Shown here: positions 1 through 8,980 of the stretch, piece by piece
How positions within the stretch are numbered: position 1 is the first letter of the stretch
How the letters are laid out: every line of letters starts with the position of its first letter
Assembly: GCF_001427635.1 (NCBI RefSeq)
Contig: NZ_LMHA01000001.1
Location: 1,959,133-2,023,132 of the forward strand
DNA: 64,000 nt
Origin: Pseudoxanthomonas sp. Root65
GTDB taxonomy: Bacteria; Pseudomonadota; Gammaproteobacteria; Xanthomonadales; Xanthomonadaceae
Direction: 5' to 3'
Translations under genes and position numbers: made by a program
Notes under the pieces: model-generated
The model's input: the letters and a program-made list of their open reading frames with translations, nothing else
Told to the model about the DNA's origin: nothing
Databases searched by the model: none

Positions 1-77
1 AACCAGCGCCGTCGCCAGCCGTCCTCGGTGGCGGGATTGAGCTGGGGGTCCGAGAACAGGCGCGGCTGGAACTTCAT
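1..77 (-). CDS. N-terminal fragment of an unidentified protein, cut by the window edge
   Basis: An ATG on the minus strand at 77..75 opens a frame that stays open to the left edge. The first residues read MKFQPRLFSDPQLNPATEDG. It is divergent from argD, with about 105 bases between the two start codons. Only 25 codons are visible, so no family can be assigned. The start is chosen because it is the first ATG in a frame that looks coding and there is no competing gene. Confidence 0.4.
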   Translation of the reverse strand, partial: MKFQPRLFSDPQLNPATEDGWRRRW

Positions 78-182
78 GGGGCGCCATGATGCACCAACGC
101 GCCGCCACCTGCCTTGCGACCCGCCTGCGGTGCCTGCCCGCATGCGTCACAATACGTTCCCCCTCCTGCTGCCCGCCTGCTC

Positions 183-1406
183 ATGAGCGCCACGACTTCC
201 GATCTGCTGTCGAACGGACAGCGCTACTACCTGCCGGTCTATCGTCCGCGCGAGGTGATCCTGGAGCGCGGCCAGGGCGCACGGGTGTGGGACAGCGAGG
301 GCCGCGAATACCTGGACCTGTCCGCCGGCATCGCCGTCTGCGGCCTGGGCCACAACGATCCTGAACTGGTCGCCGCGCTGACCGAACAGGCCGGCAAGCT
401 GTGGCACACCAGCAACGTCTTCTACAGCGAGCCGCCGCTGCGATTGGCCGAAGAACTGGTCACCGCGTCGCGCTTCGCCGAGCGCGTGTTCCTGTGCAAT
501 TCCGGTGCGGAAGCGAATGAGGCGGCGATCAAGCTGGTGCGCAAGTGGGCGTCCTCGCAAGGACGCGCGCCGGACCAGCGTGTCATCGTGACCTTCCGCG
601 GCAGTTTCCACGGTCGCACCCTGGCCGCCGTCACCGCGACCGCGCAGCCCAAGTACCAGGAAGGCTACGAACCGCTGCCGGGCGGTTTCCGCTACGTCGA
701 CTTCAACGACCTGACCCAGCTCGAGATCGCCATGTCCTGCGGCGACGTGGCCGCGGTGATGCTGGAACCGGTGCAGGGCGAGGGCGGCGTGATGCCGGCC
801 GCGTCCGGCTTCCTGCGCGGCGTGCGCGAGCTGTGCGACCACCACGGCGCGCTGCTGGTACTGGACGAGATCCAGGCCGGCATGGGCCGCACCGGCACGT
901 TGTTCGCGCACTGGCAGGATGGCGTGGTGCCGGACATCGTGACGCTGGCCAAGGCGCTGGGCGGTGGTTTTCCCATCGGTGCGATGCTGGCCGGTCCCAA
1001 GGTGGCCGGGGTGATGCAGTTCGGCGCGCACGGCACCACTTTCGGCGGCAATCCGTTGGCGGCGGCGGTGGCGCGCGTGGCGCTGCGCAAGCTGGCGTCC
1101 CCGCAGATCGCCAACAATGTGGCGCGGCAGTCGGCGGCGCTGCGCAAGGGACTGGAGGCGATCAATGCCGAACTCGGCCTGTTCTCCCAGGTGCGCGGCC
1201 GTGGCCTGATGCTGGGCGCGGTATTGAACGCGAAGTACGCAGGGCGCGCCGGCGAGGTGCTGGACCTGGCCGCCGCGCAGGGCCTGCTGATGCTGCAGGC
1301 CGGCCCCGACGTGCTGCGCTTCGTGCCGTCGCTCAACATCACCGATGCGGAAGTCGCCGACGGGCTGGCCCGCCTGCATGCGGCCTTGCGTGCCTTCGCC
1401 GCCTGA
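183..1406 (+). CDS. argD: Acetylornithine aminotransferase (PLP class III)
   Basis: This class III PLP aminotransferase of 407 residues would convert N-acetylglutamate semialdehyde to N-acetylornithine in arginine synthesis, in the cytoplasm. Visible family signs are SGAEANEAAIK near residue 105, VLDEIQAGMGRTG, and the Schiff-base lysine at about residue 257 in TLAKALGGGFP. Length matches the ArgD family (about 400). The start at 183 (MSATTSDLL) is preferred because an upstream in-frame ATG at 114 adds a low-complexity tail with no family similarity. Related enzymes also accept succinylornithine or succinyldiaminopimelate, so a broader role is possible. It stands alone; no other arginine gene is adjacent. 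Confidence 0.9.
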   Translation: MSATTSDLLSNGQRYYLPVYRPREVILERGQGARVWDSEGREYLDLSAGIAVCGLGHNDPELVAALTEQAGKLWHTSNVFYSEPPLRLAEELVTASRFAERVFLCNSGAEANEAAIKLVRKWASSQGRAPDQRVIVTFRGSFHGRTLAAVTATAQPKYQEGYEPLPGGFRYVDFNDLTQLEIAMSCGDVAAVMLEPVQGEGGVMPAASGFLRGVRELCDHHGALLVLDEIQAGMGRTGTLFAHWQDGVVPDIVTLAKALGGGFPIGAMLAGPKVAGVMQFGAHGTTFGGNPLAAAVARVALRKLASPQIANNVARQSAALRKGLEAINAELGLFSQVRGRGLMLGAVLNAKYAGRAGEVLDLAAAQGLLMLQAGPDVLRFVPSLNITDAEVADGLARLHAALRAFAA

Positions 1407-1418
1407 GCGGTGATGCGG

Positions 1419-2699
1419 TCAGGTCGCGGGGAGGGTAAGCCGCGCGACCGTCTGGCCGGACACGCCGTCGATCTGCAGCGCGATGCCGTGCCGTTCGCAC
1501 AGGCGCCGCACGATCGACAGCCCCAGACCGAAGCCGTTGCTGTCGGCGCCCTTGGCGAAGGGTGCGAAGTCCTCCTCGCGCACGCCGTGGCCGGGATTGG
1601 CGATGCGCAGCGTGCGGCCTTCCATGTCGATGACGATGCGCCCCCCACGGGTATGCGCGAAGGCGTTGCCGACCAGGTTCGACAGTAGGATGTTGAGCAC
1701 GGTCGCCGGCAGCGTGGCGACGACGTCGGCCGGGACCTCGACCTGCACCTCGACGGGCTTGTGCTCCAGCAGCGGCGACTGCTCGACGATGACGCGTTCC
1801 AGTAACGGCAGCACCGGGACCGACAACGCCGCTTCGGTGGAGGTCTGCTCCCGCGCCAGCGAGAGCAGCAGTGCCACGGTCTGCTCCAGGTGGAGCGACG
1901 ACTGCGCGATGTGATCCACGTGGCGGCGCGCGGCGTCGGAGAGTCCGGTCTCCATGCCCAAGCGCTCCGTCGCCGTACGGATCACCGTCAGCGGTGTGCG
2001 CAGTTCGTGGCTGGCATCGCGGGTGAATTCCCGCTCGCGCTCGACGAAGTCGCGCACGCGCGCGATCAGGTCGTCGAGCCGGCGCGCAACCACGCCCACC
2101 TCGTCGTCCGGGAAACCGGCGGCGAAGCCGGGTGGCAGCCGGTCCGGCGTGGCGTCGCCCACGGCATCGGCCAGCCGCGACAGCGGTGCGGTGGTGCGGC
2201 GCGCCAGCCAGCCGCCCAGCAGCAAAGCGAGCACCACCATCGCGACCCCGGACCACGCCAGCACTTGCAGGATCTGCGCGCGCATCGGCCGGACGACGAG
2301 CAGCGTGCTGACTTCGGCGACCAGCCACGCGGGCGGTTCGCCCGCAGCGGGCGCGCGCAGCGGGCGCAGATGGTAATGACGGCCGTCGGCGCCAGCGACT
2401 TCGCGCCGACGCGGCTCCGCGCGCAGCACGTCGCCGATGCGGTCCGGCAAGGCCGACGTCGTCGCCACCACCGACATGAAGCCGTCGCGCGGCGTGGTCC
2501 AGTGACCATGTTCGCGGTGGTAGGCCTGCTGTGCGGCGACTTCGCGGTCCAGCATGGTCTCGAACAGCTGGTCTTCCACCGCGTACACGAACAGCAGCAG
2601 GTACAGCGCGAACACGGTGGCGACCAGCACCGTGAAGCCGGCGAACGCGAGCATCAGGCGGTTGCGCAGGCGACGGCGCGGCAGGCGGGATGTCGTCAT
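1419..2699 (-). CDS. Membrane sensor histidine kinase
   Basis: A 426-residue sensor kinase. It has a transmembrane segment at about residues 15-37, a periplasmic loop of about 100 residues, and a second transmembrane segment at about 140-165. A HAMP-like linker follows, then a HisKA box with phosphoacceptor His231 in ASHELRTPLTV. The HATPase domain shows an N box in LLSNLVGNAFAH and a G box in GFGLGLSIVRRL. It would autophosphorylate and pass phosphate to the regulator encoded just upstream. Its ATG overlaps the regulator stop by 4 bases, so the two are translationally coupled. The signal is not evident from sequence. A longer in-frame extension upstream is rejected because it runs through the regulator gene. 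Confidence 0.9.
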   Translation of the reverse strand: MTTSRLPRRRLRNRLMLAFAGFTVLVATVFALYLLLFVYAVEDQLFETMLDREVAAQQAYHREHGHWTTPRDGFMSVVATTSALPDRIGDVLRAEPRRREVAGADGRHYHLRPLRAPAAGEPPAWLVAEVSTLLVVRPMRAQILQVLAWSGVAMVVLALLLGGWLARRTTAPLSRLADAVGDATPDRLPPGFAAGFPDDEVGVVARRLDDLIARVRDFVEREREFTRDASHELRTPLTVIRTATERLGMETGLSDAARRHVDHIAQSSLHLEQTVALLLSLAREQTSTEAALSVPVLPLLERVIVEQSPLLEHKPVEVQVEVPADVVATLPATVLNILLSNLVGNAFAHTRGGRIVIDMEGRTLRIANPGHGVREEDFAPFAKGADSNGFGLGLSIVRRLCERHGIALQIDGVSGQTVARLTLPAT

Positions 2700-3385
2700 G
2701 CGTCGGTTTCCAGCCGGAAGCCGACGCCGTGCACGGTCTTCAGCATCGACGTGGCGAACGGTTTGTCCAGCACCTGCCGCAGCAGGTAGAGATGGGTGCG
2801 CAACGGATCGGACTCCGGCGGCGCGTCGTCCCACAACCGCTGGACCAGGTCGCTGCGCGTCAGCGTGCGCGGCCAGGCTTCGGCCAGCGCCAGCAGGATC
2901 TGGTAACTGGTGGCGTGCAGGTCCAGCTCGCGTCCGTCGCGGGTGGCGCGGCCGTGGCGTCGATCGATATGCAGCGTACCGATCTGCAGCACGTGCGTCT
3001 GGCCCGCGCGGTGCCGCTGCGACAGGGCGATACAGCGCGCCAGCAGTTCCGCACCGGCGAACGGCTTGACCAGGTAGTCGTCGGCACCGGCGCGGAACCC
3101 GTGCAGCTTGTCGTCCAGCGCATCGCGCGCGGTCAGCATCAGCACCGGCACGTGGCGGTCGGCTTCGGCGCGCAGGCGTTCGCACAGGCGCAGGCCATCC
3201 AGGCCCGGCAGGCCGAGGTCCAGCACCAGCACATCGGGCGGCGAGGCCAATGCCATCTGCAGCCCGCTCAAGCCGTCGCCGGCGAAGTCGGCCTCGATGC
3301 CTTCCGCCGACAGCAGCCCGTGCAGCTGCGCGCGCAGCAGCGGGTTGTCCTCGATCACCAGGAGGCGCAGCGGGGAAGGCGTCAC
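2696..3385 (-). CDS. OmpR/PhoB-family response regulator
   Basis: A 229-residue response regulator with an N-terminal receiver domain (acidic pair E12/D13, phosphoacceptor D56 in VLDLGLPG, lysine in YLVKPF near 106). The C-terminal winged helix is OmpR type (DLVQRLWDDAPPESDPLRTH, then VHGVGFRLE). It starts with GTG at 3385. That start lies 3 bases after the stop of the DJ-1-like gene and ends overlapping the kinase start, so the three genes read as one operon. It presumably binds DNA as a phosphorylated dimer. Targets are unknown; the DJ-1-like gene in the same operon is an obvious candidate. Confidence 0.9.
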   Translation of the reverse strand: MTPSPLRLLVIEDNPLLRAQLHGLLSAEGIEADFAGDGLSGLQMALASPPDVLVLDLGLPGLDGLRLCERLRAEADRHVPVLMLTARDALDDKLHGFRAGADDYLVKPFAGAELLARCIALSQRHRAGQTHVLQIGTLHIDRRHGRATRDGRELDLHATSYQILLALAEAWPRTLTRSDLVQRLWDDAPPESDPLRTHLYLLRQVLDKPFATSMLKTVHGVGFRLETDA

Positions 3386-3388
3386 GGT

Positions 3389-4504
3389 TCAGCCGTCGAT
3401 GCGTTGCAGGAGGGCCTTAGCTTCCGCCATGTCGGGCGTGGCGGCCAGCACGCGCTGCACCAGGGCCTTGGCCTGCTCCCGCTCGCCCAGCCGCAGGTGG
3501 GCCTCGGCAGCGCCCAGTTTCAGCTGCGGCTGCGTCATGTACGGCATCGCCAGTTGCATCAGCTGCAGCGCATGCCGCACGTCGTCGTCGCTGGACGCAG
3601 CCTGCGCCTGGTAATACCCCAGCAGGCCGAGCAGGTCGACGTGGTAGCGCGCCGTGTCCTTGGCCAGGGCGTCGGCGACGTCCTGCGCACGCCCCTCGCG
3701 CGCCTGGGCCGCGAGCGCCATCGTCAACTCGTCGCGCCACGGCGTACGGGCGACCGGCGTGCGGCCGGTGGCGCGCACGATGGCCTCGGCGACGGCCGGG
3801 GTGGAGTAGGGGTTCTGGCCAGTGACCAGGCGTCCGTCGACGACCACCTTCGACATCATCAGCGGCGCTTCGTGCCAGCGTGCGCCGCGCTCGCGCAGCC
3901 TGTCTTCCAGCAGCCACGGGAATTCCTTCGCCCATCGCTTGCCGAACAGGGCTTCCTCTTCGTTGGTGAACCCGGTGACGTTCCTGCCGTGCACCAACGA
4001 GGCGCCATTGCGCAGGCGCACGTCGGCCAATGCGGCCGGACCATGGCAGACCGCTCCGATCACCGCACCGCCGTCGTACGCATCGGCCAGCAGCGATTGC
4101 AGCGCCGGGTCGCGCGGCAGGTCGAACATCGCACCCTTGCCGCCGACCACGTAGACGGCGGTGTAGTCCGTCGCCTTCACGTCGCCGGTCTTGCGCGTGT
4201 CGGCCAGCACGCGCATGGCATCGGCGTCGGCGAGCAGGGCCGCATTGAACGGTTCCTGCGGGTTGTACTTGTCGGCTTCCACCGCACCGCCCTGCGGACT
4301 GGCGACGTCGACCGCGAAGCCGTTCGCCTTGAAGATCAGCCAGGCCTGCGAGAGTTCGTCGAATTCATAGCCGGGACGGGTCTTGCCCTGCTCGCGGCCT
4401 TCGCCACTGACGACGATCAGGAGGCGGCCGGCCTCGGCGGCGTGGAGGGGTGCGATGGCGGCGAGCAGCAGGCCGGCCAGCAGGATGCGTGCGGGGAAGG
4501 ACAT
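3389..4504 (-). CDS. Exported DJ-1/PfpI-like protein with C-terminal TPR-like region
   Basis: A 371-residue protein. It has a signal peptide (about residues 1-24, ending near HAAEA) and a DJ-1/PfpI/Hsp31-like domain (about 26-235) with the nucleophile elbow GAVCHGPAAL, Cys153 followed by His154, and a candidate acidic partner in GYEFDEL. After about residue 250 an alpha-helical region resembles a TPR-like repeat (QPQLKLGAAEAHLRLGEREQAKALVQRVL). Family members act as glyoxalase III-like, deglycase or chaperone proteins. The activity here is not predictable, but export would place it in the periplasm. Start 4504 is chosen over one nine codons upstream because it begins directly at the signal peptide. 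It is the first gene of an operon with the two-component system. Confidence 0.8.
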   Translation of the reverse strand: MSFPARILLAGLLLAAIAPLHAAEAGRLLIVVSGEGREQGKTRPGYEFDELSQAWLIFKANGFAVDVASPQGGAVEADKYNPQEPFNAALLADADAMRVLADTRKTGDVKATDYTAVYVVGGKGAMFDLPRDPALQSLLADAYDGGAVIGAVCHGPAALADVRLRNGASLVHGRNVTGFTNEEEALFGKRWAKEFPWLLEDRLRERGARWHEAPLMMSKVVVDGRLVTGQNPYSTPAVAEAIVRATGRTPVARTPWRDELTMALAAQAREGRAQDVADALAKDTARYHVDLLGLLGYYQAQAASSDDDVRHALQLMQLAMPYMTQPQLKLGAAEAHLRLGEREQAKALVQRVLAATPDMAEAKALLQRIDG

Positions 4505-4574
4505 GACGGCAGGTCTCCGGTGAGTGGCCACCAGTGTCCCGTCGCCGCATCAATCAAGCGTCAAACGTTACGGT

Positions 4575-5204
4575 TCACCAGCCGGTCTGCGGCCCGAACA
4601 CGTACCGCTTCAGCGCCTTGCCCAGGCTGCGCCCGTCGGTGACGGTCTCCGCATGCAGACCCGCCTCGCGTGCGCCCTGTACGTTGGTGAACAGGTCATC
4701 GACGAACAGCGTGCTGGCCGCGTCCCAGCCGAGCAGGTCGAGCGCATGCGCGAACGTGGACGGTGCCGGCTTGCGCCGCTGCATGCCGCCGCTGGTCAGC
4801 ACGCGGCCTTCGATGCGGGCCGCCAGCGGCGCGACGATGCGCGGAATGGCCTGCGCCATCAGCGCGCCGTTGTTGGTCAGCACGCCCATCGTCACGTCCG
4901 CGTGCAGTGCGGCGATGCGCGCCAGTACGTCGTCGAGCGCCGTGCTGGCGGCTATCCGCGAGGCGATCCAGGCGTCTTCGTCGATTGTCGCGCCGAGACC
5001 CTCGCCCAGCCGTCGCAGGTAGGTCGCGGTGTCGATGGCACCGCTGTCGTACTCGGCTTCCAGGCCGGAGACGAACAGCGTCGTGCGCACCTGCTCGTGT
5101 TCGCAGCCGGCATGCGCCGCGAGGTGCGCGATGCGCACCTCGTGCCGGTAGTGCGCCAGGACGCCGTCGAAATCGAACAGCACCTGGTGGATGCGGGGCT
5201 TCAT
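4575..5204 (-). CDS. HAD-superfamily hydrolase
   Basis: This HAD phosphatase-type protein of 209 residues shows the motif I aspartates D11 and D13 in FDFDGVLA, a motif II threonine in GVLTNNGAL, a motif III lysine near RKPAPSTF, and motif IV acidic residues in [10 protein letters not shown] helical cap between motifs I and II fits subfamily IA, which includes epoxide hydrolase N-terminal-like and phosphoglycolate phosphatase-like members. Its ATG overlaps the hemL stop by 4 bases, so it is co-translated with hemL. Substrate unknown; small phosphorylated metabolites are typical. Confidence 0.85.
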   Translation of the reverse strand: MKPRIHQVLFDFDGVLAHYRHEVRIAHLAAHAGCEHEQVRTTLFVSGLEAEYDSGAIDTATYLRRLGEGLGATIDEDAWIASRIAASTALDDVLARIAALHADVTMGVLTNNGALMAQAIPRIVAPLAARIEGRVLTSGGMQRRKPAPSTFAHALDLLGWDAASTLFVDDLFTNVQGAREAGLHAETVTDGRSLGKALKRYVFGPQTGW

Positions 5205-6493
5205 CCCGCGGCGACGACCTGGAAGGCTTCGCGCGCGGCGGCCAGCGTCGCCTCGATCACCTCCGGCGTATGCGCGCTGGACATGAAGCCGGCCTCGAAC
5301 GCCGACGGCGCCAGGTACACGCCGCGCTCCAGCATGGCGTGGAAGAAGCGGTTGAACGCGGCGGTGTCGCAGGCCACGGCCTGTGCGTAGGTGTCGACCT
5401 GCTGGTCGGTGAAGAACAGGCCGAACATCGCGCCGACGCGCGTGGTGGTCAGCGGCACGCCTGCCTCGCGCGCGGCGGCTTCCATGCCTTCGCACAGCGT
5501 CGCCGTCGCGGCGGCGAGACCGTCGTGGAAGCCCGGCGCCTGGATCAGCTCCAGCATCGCCAAGCCTGCGGCCATCGCCACCGGATTGCCGCTCAGCGTG
5601 CCAGCCTGGTAGATCGGGCCGGCCGGCGCGATCTGCTGCATCAGGTCGCGGCGGCCGCCGTACGCGCCCACCGGCATGCCGCCGCCGATGATCTTGCCGA
5701 AGGTGGTGAGGTCGGGCGTGATGCCGTAATGCGCCTGCGCGCCGCCGAGGGCGACGCGGAAGCCGGTCATCACTTCGTCAAAGATCAGCAGCGCGCCATG
5801 CTGCGTGCACAGCGCACGCAGGTGCTGCAGATAGCCTTCGCGCGGCGGCAGGCAGTTGGCGTTGCCGACGACGGGTTCGATGATCAGGCAGGCAATCTCG
5901 CCGCCGTACTGCTCGAACATCGCGGTGGCGCCGTCGAAATCGTTGTAGCTCAGCGTCAGCGTGAGCTCGCTCAGGCCCGCTGGCACGCCGGGCGACGTCG
6001 GCACGCCCAGCGTCAGCATGCCGCTGCCGGCCTTCACCAGGAAGGAGTCGCCGTGGCCGTGGTAGCAACCCTCGAACTTGACGATGCGGTTGCGGCCGGT
6101 CGCGCCGCGCGCCAGCCGGATCGCCGACAGCGTGGCTTCGGTGCCGGAGTTGACCATGCGCACCATCTCGCACGACGGCACCAGCCGCGTGAGGGTGTCC
6201 GCCATGGTCACTTCGGCTGGGCACGGCGCGCCGTACGACAGGCCGTTCTGGATCGCCGCCTGTACCGCGTCGCGCACCGTCGGATGGTTGTGGCCGACGA
6301 TCATCGGGCCCCACGAGCCCACGTAGTCGATGTAGCGGTTGCCATCCACGTCATGCAGGTACGCGCCATCGGCGCGCTGCACGAAGAACGGTTCGCCCCC
6401 GACCGACTTGAACGCGCGCACCGGCGAATTGACGCCGCCGGGCAGCAGCTGCTGGGCGCGGGCGAAGAGGGCGTGGGACTGGTCGTGGTTCAT
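5201..6493 (-). CDS. hemL: Glutamate-1-semialdehyde 2,1-aminomutase
   Basis: A class III PLP enzyme of 430 residues that converts glutamate-1-semialdehyde to 5-aminolevulinate, the last step of the C5 route to tetrapyrroles. The N-terminus reads [18 protein letters not shown], a hallmark of HemL. The catalytic lysine is about residue 267 in [17 protein letters not shown]. Length matches the family (about 430). The start at 6493 is preferred over an upstream extension that would read through a REP palindrome. It lies downstream of thiE on the same strand with that REP between them, and is followed with 4-base overlap by the HAD gene. Confidence 0.95.
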   Translation of the reverse strand: MNHDQSHALFARAQQLLPGGVNSPVRAFKSVGGEPFFVQRADGAYLHDVDGNRYIDYVGSWGPMIVGHNHPTVRDAVQAAIQNGLSYGAPCPAEVTMADTLTRLVPSCEMVRMVNSGTEATLSAIRLARGATGRNRIVKFEGCYHGHGDSFLVKAGSGMLTLGVPTSPGVPAGLSELTLTLSYNDFDGATAMFEQYGGEIACLIIEPVVGNANCLPPREGYLQHLRALCTQHGALLIFDEVMTGFRVALGGAQAHYGITPDLTTFGKIIGGGMPVGAYGGRRDLMQQIAPAGPIYQAGTLSGNPVAMAAGLAMLELIQAPGFHDGLAAATATLCEGMEAAAREAGVPLTTTRVGAMFGLFFTDQQVDTYAQAVACDTAAFNRFFHAMLERGVYLAPSAFEAGFMSSAHTPEVIEATLAAAREAFQVVAAG

Positions 6494-6520
6494 GGGAGGG
6501 TCCAGAAGAAGGGAAATCGT

Positions 6521-6591
6521 CCTGTGGGAGCGACGTAAGTCGCGATGAACCACCATCGGCCCATCATCGCGACTTACGTCGCTCCCACAGG
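6521..6591. repeat. REP-like perfect inverted repeat, GTGGGAGCGACG family, copy 1
   Basis: Two 27-base arms (6521-6547 and 6565-6591) are perfect reverse complements around a 17-base loop. Each arm contains GTGGGAGCGACGTAAGTCGC. The same unit recurs near 7500, 13578 and 32468, with degenerate forms near 11333 and 12600. This is the paired arrangement of REP/BIME elements. It sits between the thiE stop and the hemL start and could form a strong hairpin in their transcript. Confidence 0.9.
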
Positions 6592-6595
6592 AGTA

Positions 6596-7234
6596 TCAGG
6601 CTCGGTCAAATCCTGCTCGGTAGGCCTGCGCAGCGGCCATCGGATCGGCCGCCTCGAACACGCCGCCGATCACGGCGACCAGGTCGGCGCCGGCAGTGAC
6701 CAGCGGGCCCATATTGTCCGGCGTTATGCCGCCTATCGCCACCCGCGGAACGTCCAGGGTCGCGGCATTGGTCAGCAGGGCGGGCGTGGCGCGGCGCGTG
6801 GTGAGCTTGCTGGTGGTGGGGAAGAAGGCGCCGAAGGCGACGTAGCTGGCGCCTGCGGCCACCGCGCGTTCGGCCAGCATCGCGTCGTCGTAGCACGAGG
6901 CGCCGACGATGGCATGCGGGCCCAGGCGGCGGCGTGCGGCGGCGAGGTCGCCGTCGTCTTCGCCCAGATGGACGCCGGCGGCGCCGACGGCCTCGGCCAG
7001 TTCGAGATCGTCGTTGATGATCAGTGGCACGTCCGCCTGCGCGCACAGCCGCTGCAGTGCCGTGGCCTGGGCATGGCGGAGGCCGGCGTCCGCGTTTTTC
7101 TGCCGGTACTGCAGCCAGGTCGCCTGCGGCAGCACCGCCGCCACGCGGGCCAGCAGGCGCGCGGTGTCGGGTTCTTCCGGGGTGATCAGGTACAGCCCGC
7201 GGGCAGGGCGGACGGACGGCGGCAGCGAGGTCAT
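6596..7234 (-). CDS. thiE: Thiamine-phosphate synthase
   Basis: A 212-residue TIM-barrel enzyme that joins HMP pyrophosphate and the thiazole phosphate to give thiamine phosphate. Visible motifs are [11 protein letters not shown] (phosphate-binding region), [30 protein letters not shown] and the C-terminal phosphate loop AIGGITPDN. The start at 7234 ([10 protein letters not shown]) matches the family N-terminus better than an ATG twelve codons upstream. The gene is divergent from rubredoxin, with only 65 bases between starts. I saw no TPP-riboswitch core (CTGAGA) in that gap. Confidence 0.93.
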   Translation of the reverse strand: MTSLPPSVRPARGLYLITPEEPDTARLLARVAAVLPQATWLQYRQKNADAGLRHAQATALQRLCAQADVPLIINDDLELAEAVGAAGVHLGEDDGDLAAARRRLGPHAIVGASCYDDAMLAERAVAAGASYVAFGAFFPTTSKLTTRRATPALLTNAATLDVPRVAIGGITPDNMGPLVTAGADLVAVIGGVFEAADPMAAAQAYRAGFDRA

Positions 7235-7299
7235 CGGCGAACTTCCGGTGCGTGGGCGGCGATGGGACAATGGCCGCTCCTTCCAGCCGGCATTATCCG

Positions 7300-7491
7300 A
7301 TGACCGACGCCACCACCACCATCTTCCGCACCTGGATGTGCGTGGTCTGCGGTTTCATCTACGACGAGGCCGAGGGGCTGCCCGAAGAAGGCATCGCCCC
7401 CGGCACGCGCTGGGACGACATCCCGGCCGACTGGACCTGCCCCGATTGCGGCGTGGGCAAGGACGATTTCGAGATGGTGGAGCTGGACTGA
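7300..7491 (+). CDS. Rubredoxin
   Basis: A 63-residue one-iron electron carrier. It has the two CPxCG-like knuckles that bind the Fe(Cys)4 centre: Cys14/Cys17 in [14 protein letters not shown] and Cys47/Cys50 in [13 protein letters not shown]. The size is typical. The start at 7300 is chosen because upstream codons in the same frame overlap the divergent thiE start region. In relatives rubredoxin passes electrons to alkane hydroxylases or oxidative-stress reductases; no partner is adjacent here. Confidence 0.93.
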   Translation: MTDATTTIFRTWMCVVCGFIYDEAEGLPEEGIAPGTRWDDIPADWTCPDCGVGKDDFEMVELD

Positions 7492-7499
7492 GCGGTCGT

Positions 7500-7565
7500 T
7501 GTGGGAGCGACGTAAGTCGCGATGACGCGCCGCGGAGGATCATCGCGACTTACGTCGCTCCCACA
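7500..7565. repeat. REP-like perfect inverted repeat, GTGGGAGCGACG family, copy 2
   Basis: Perfect 26-base arms at 7500-7525 and 7540-7565 enclose a 14-base loop. The arm sequence is almost the same as copy 1. It lies between the convergent rubredoxin and SirB1-type genes, where it could act as a bidirectional transcription stop or mRNA stabiliser. Confidence 0.9.
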
Positions 7566-7585
7566 TCCGTCTCCAGCGGCGCGCA

Positions 7586-8434
7586 TCAATGCATCCGCGA
7601 CGTACGGACCGCGCTGAGCTCCACCAGTTGCTCCCGCATCGCCGGCGCATCGTTCGCTTCCGGCACCAGGTGCAGGTAACGGGCCAGGTCGCGTTGCGCG
7701 CCGGCCTTGTAGTCCATCTTCAGGTAGGCCAGGCCGCGGTCGCGCAGCGCTTCGGGCTGGTCGGGGGTCAGCTTCAGCACGCGATCAGCACTGCGCGCGG
7801 CACGATCCCATTCCTCGCGCTCGGCGTAGACGCCGTGCAGGTTGCGCAGGGTGCGTACCAGAATGGCGCGGGGCGAGGCGGGGTTGAGGATATGCAGCAG
7901 CGCGTTGTCGTCGGGCACATCGCCGCCCAGGTGAGGCTTGGCGCGTTCGCGCAGTTCGTCCACGCCCAGCGGCCGGCCACCGTTGAACGGGTCCATGACC
8001 AGCAGGCCGTCGTCGACCGGCAGGCGGACCAGGAAATGGCCGGGGAAGGACACGCCATCCAGCGGTACGCCAAGCCGGCGCGCGACTTCGATCTGCACCA
8101 TCGCCAGCGACACCGGATTGCCGAGCCGGCGCTCGAACACCTGGTTCAGATAGCTGTTGCGCGGGTCGTAGTACTCGTCGTGGTTGCCGGTGTAGCCCAG
8201 CTCGTCGAACAGATGCCGGTTGATCGCCGCCATTTTCAGCGGCCACGGTTCGATGGTGTCGATCTCGTGGCGCAGGTGCCCGGCATGGCTCTGGACCAGC
8301 GTGTCGTACAGGTCGGCGTCGAGATCGGGGTATTCATCGCGCGCGATCAGCAGCGCGGTCTCCAGCAGCGGCACGGTGTCATCCGCCAGGCCGGCCAACG
8401 CATTCCATTCCGGCAATGTCAGTCGATCCCCCAT
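7586..8434 (-). CDS. SirB1-family protein (transglutaminase-like plus TPR)
   Basis: A 282-residue cytoplasmic protein of the SirB1/UPF0162 type. The N-terminal two thirds are a transglutaminase-like domain (YYDPRNSYLNQVFERRLGNP, then VSFPGHFLVR and MDPFNGGR). The C-terminus has TPR-like helices (RNLHGVYAEREEWDRAARSADRVL). Its biochemical role is unsettled; homologues often neighbour prmC/hemK or release-factor genes, but not here. ATG 8434 is chosen over a GTG two codons upstream. It converges with rubredoxin across a REP pair. Confidence 0.85.
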   Translation of the reverse strand: MGDRLTLPEWNALAGLADDTVPLLETALLIARDEYPDLDADLYDTLVQSHAGHLRHEIDTIEPWPLKMAAINRHLFDELGYTGNHDEYYDPRNSYLNQVFERRLGNPVSLAMVQIEVARRLGVPLDGVSFPGHFLVRLPVDDGLLVMDPFNGGRPLGVDELRERAKPHLGGDVPDDNALLHILNPASPRAILVRTLRNLHGVYAEREEWDRAARSADRVLKLTPDQPEALRDRGLAYLKMDYKAGAQRDLARYLHLVPEANDAPAMREQLVELSAVRTSRMH

Positions 8435-8472
8435 GGCCACAGACTGCGGCCATTCGCCGCCACAATCAAGCC

Positions 8473-8919
8473 TCAGCGGACGGGCGGAATGCCCTTTCCG
8501 AAACCCAGTTCAGCACCGTCCTGCAGCTTCAGGCGCTCGGCTTCGCCGGCATTGAGCTCCAGCACGTAGCGGGCCGGCTGGGCGCTGGGGTAGGTCGGGC
8601 AGCTGTCGCCGCCGGAGCAGGGCGGCACGTTGCGCTGCTGGCTCACCAGTTTGCGTGCGCTGTCGAAGTACAGGATGTCGAGCGGGATGCGCGTGTTCTT
8701 CATCCAGTAGGCCAGCGGTTCTTCGGCGTCGTGGATGAACAGCATGCCGGTGCCGGCCGCCAGCTCATCGCGGAACATCAGCCCGCGCGCGCGCTCGGTA
8801 TCGTCGTCCGCGATCTCCACCGTGAAGCGCTCGCCACCGACTTCGACCCAGGGGCCCCCATTGGCGCAGGCGCTGAGGAGGAGGGCGAAAGCGACGACGA
8901 ACACCTGGCAAAGACGCAT
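8473..8919 (-). CDS. DUF192-family lipoprotein
   Basis: A 148-residue protein with a lipoprotein signal peptide (LLLSAC, lipid-modified Cys18). A DUF192 domain follows, marked by ERARGLMFRDELAAGTGMLF and YWMKNTRIPLDILYFD, with the C-terminal AGEAERLKLQDGAELGF. It would sit on the periplasmic face of a membrane. The domain is widespread and functionally uncharacterised. It is upstream of the SirB1-type gene, 38 bases apart on the same strand. Confidence 0.85.
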   Translation of the reverse strand: MRLCQVFVVAFALLLSACANGGPWVEVGGERFTVEIADDDTERARGLMFRDELAAGTGMLFIHDAEEPLAYWMKNTRIPLDILYFDSARKLVSQQRNVPPCSGGDSCPTYPSAQPARYVLELNAGEAERLKLQDGAELGFGKGIPPVR

Positions 8920-8980
8920 GTCGAAATCCGACGGCAGGAAGAGGTCCCTAGTGTAGCGCCAGCGTCGCAGGCGGCCGCCG

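Noticed and set aside
7235-7299. TPP riboswitch upstream of thiE
   Set aside because: The gap to the divergent rubredoxin start is only 65 bases and has no CTGAGA core.
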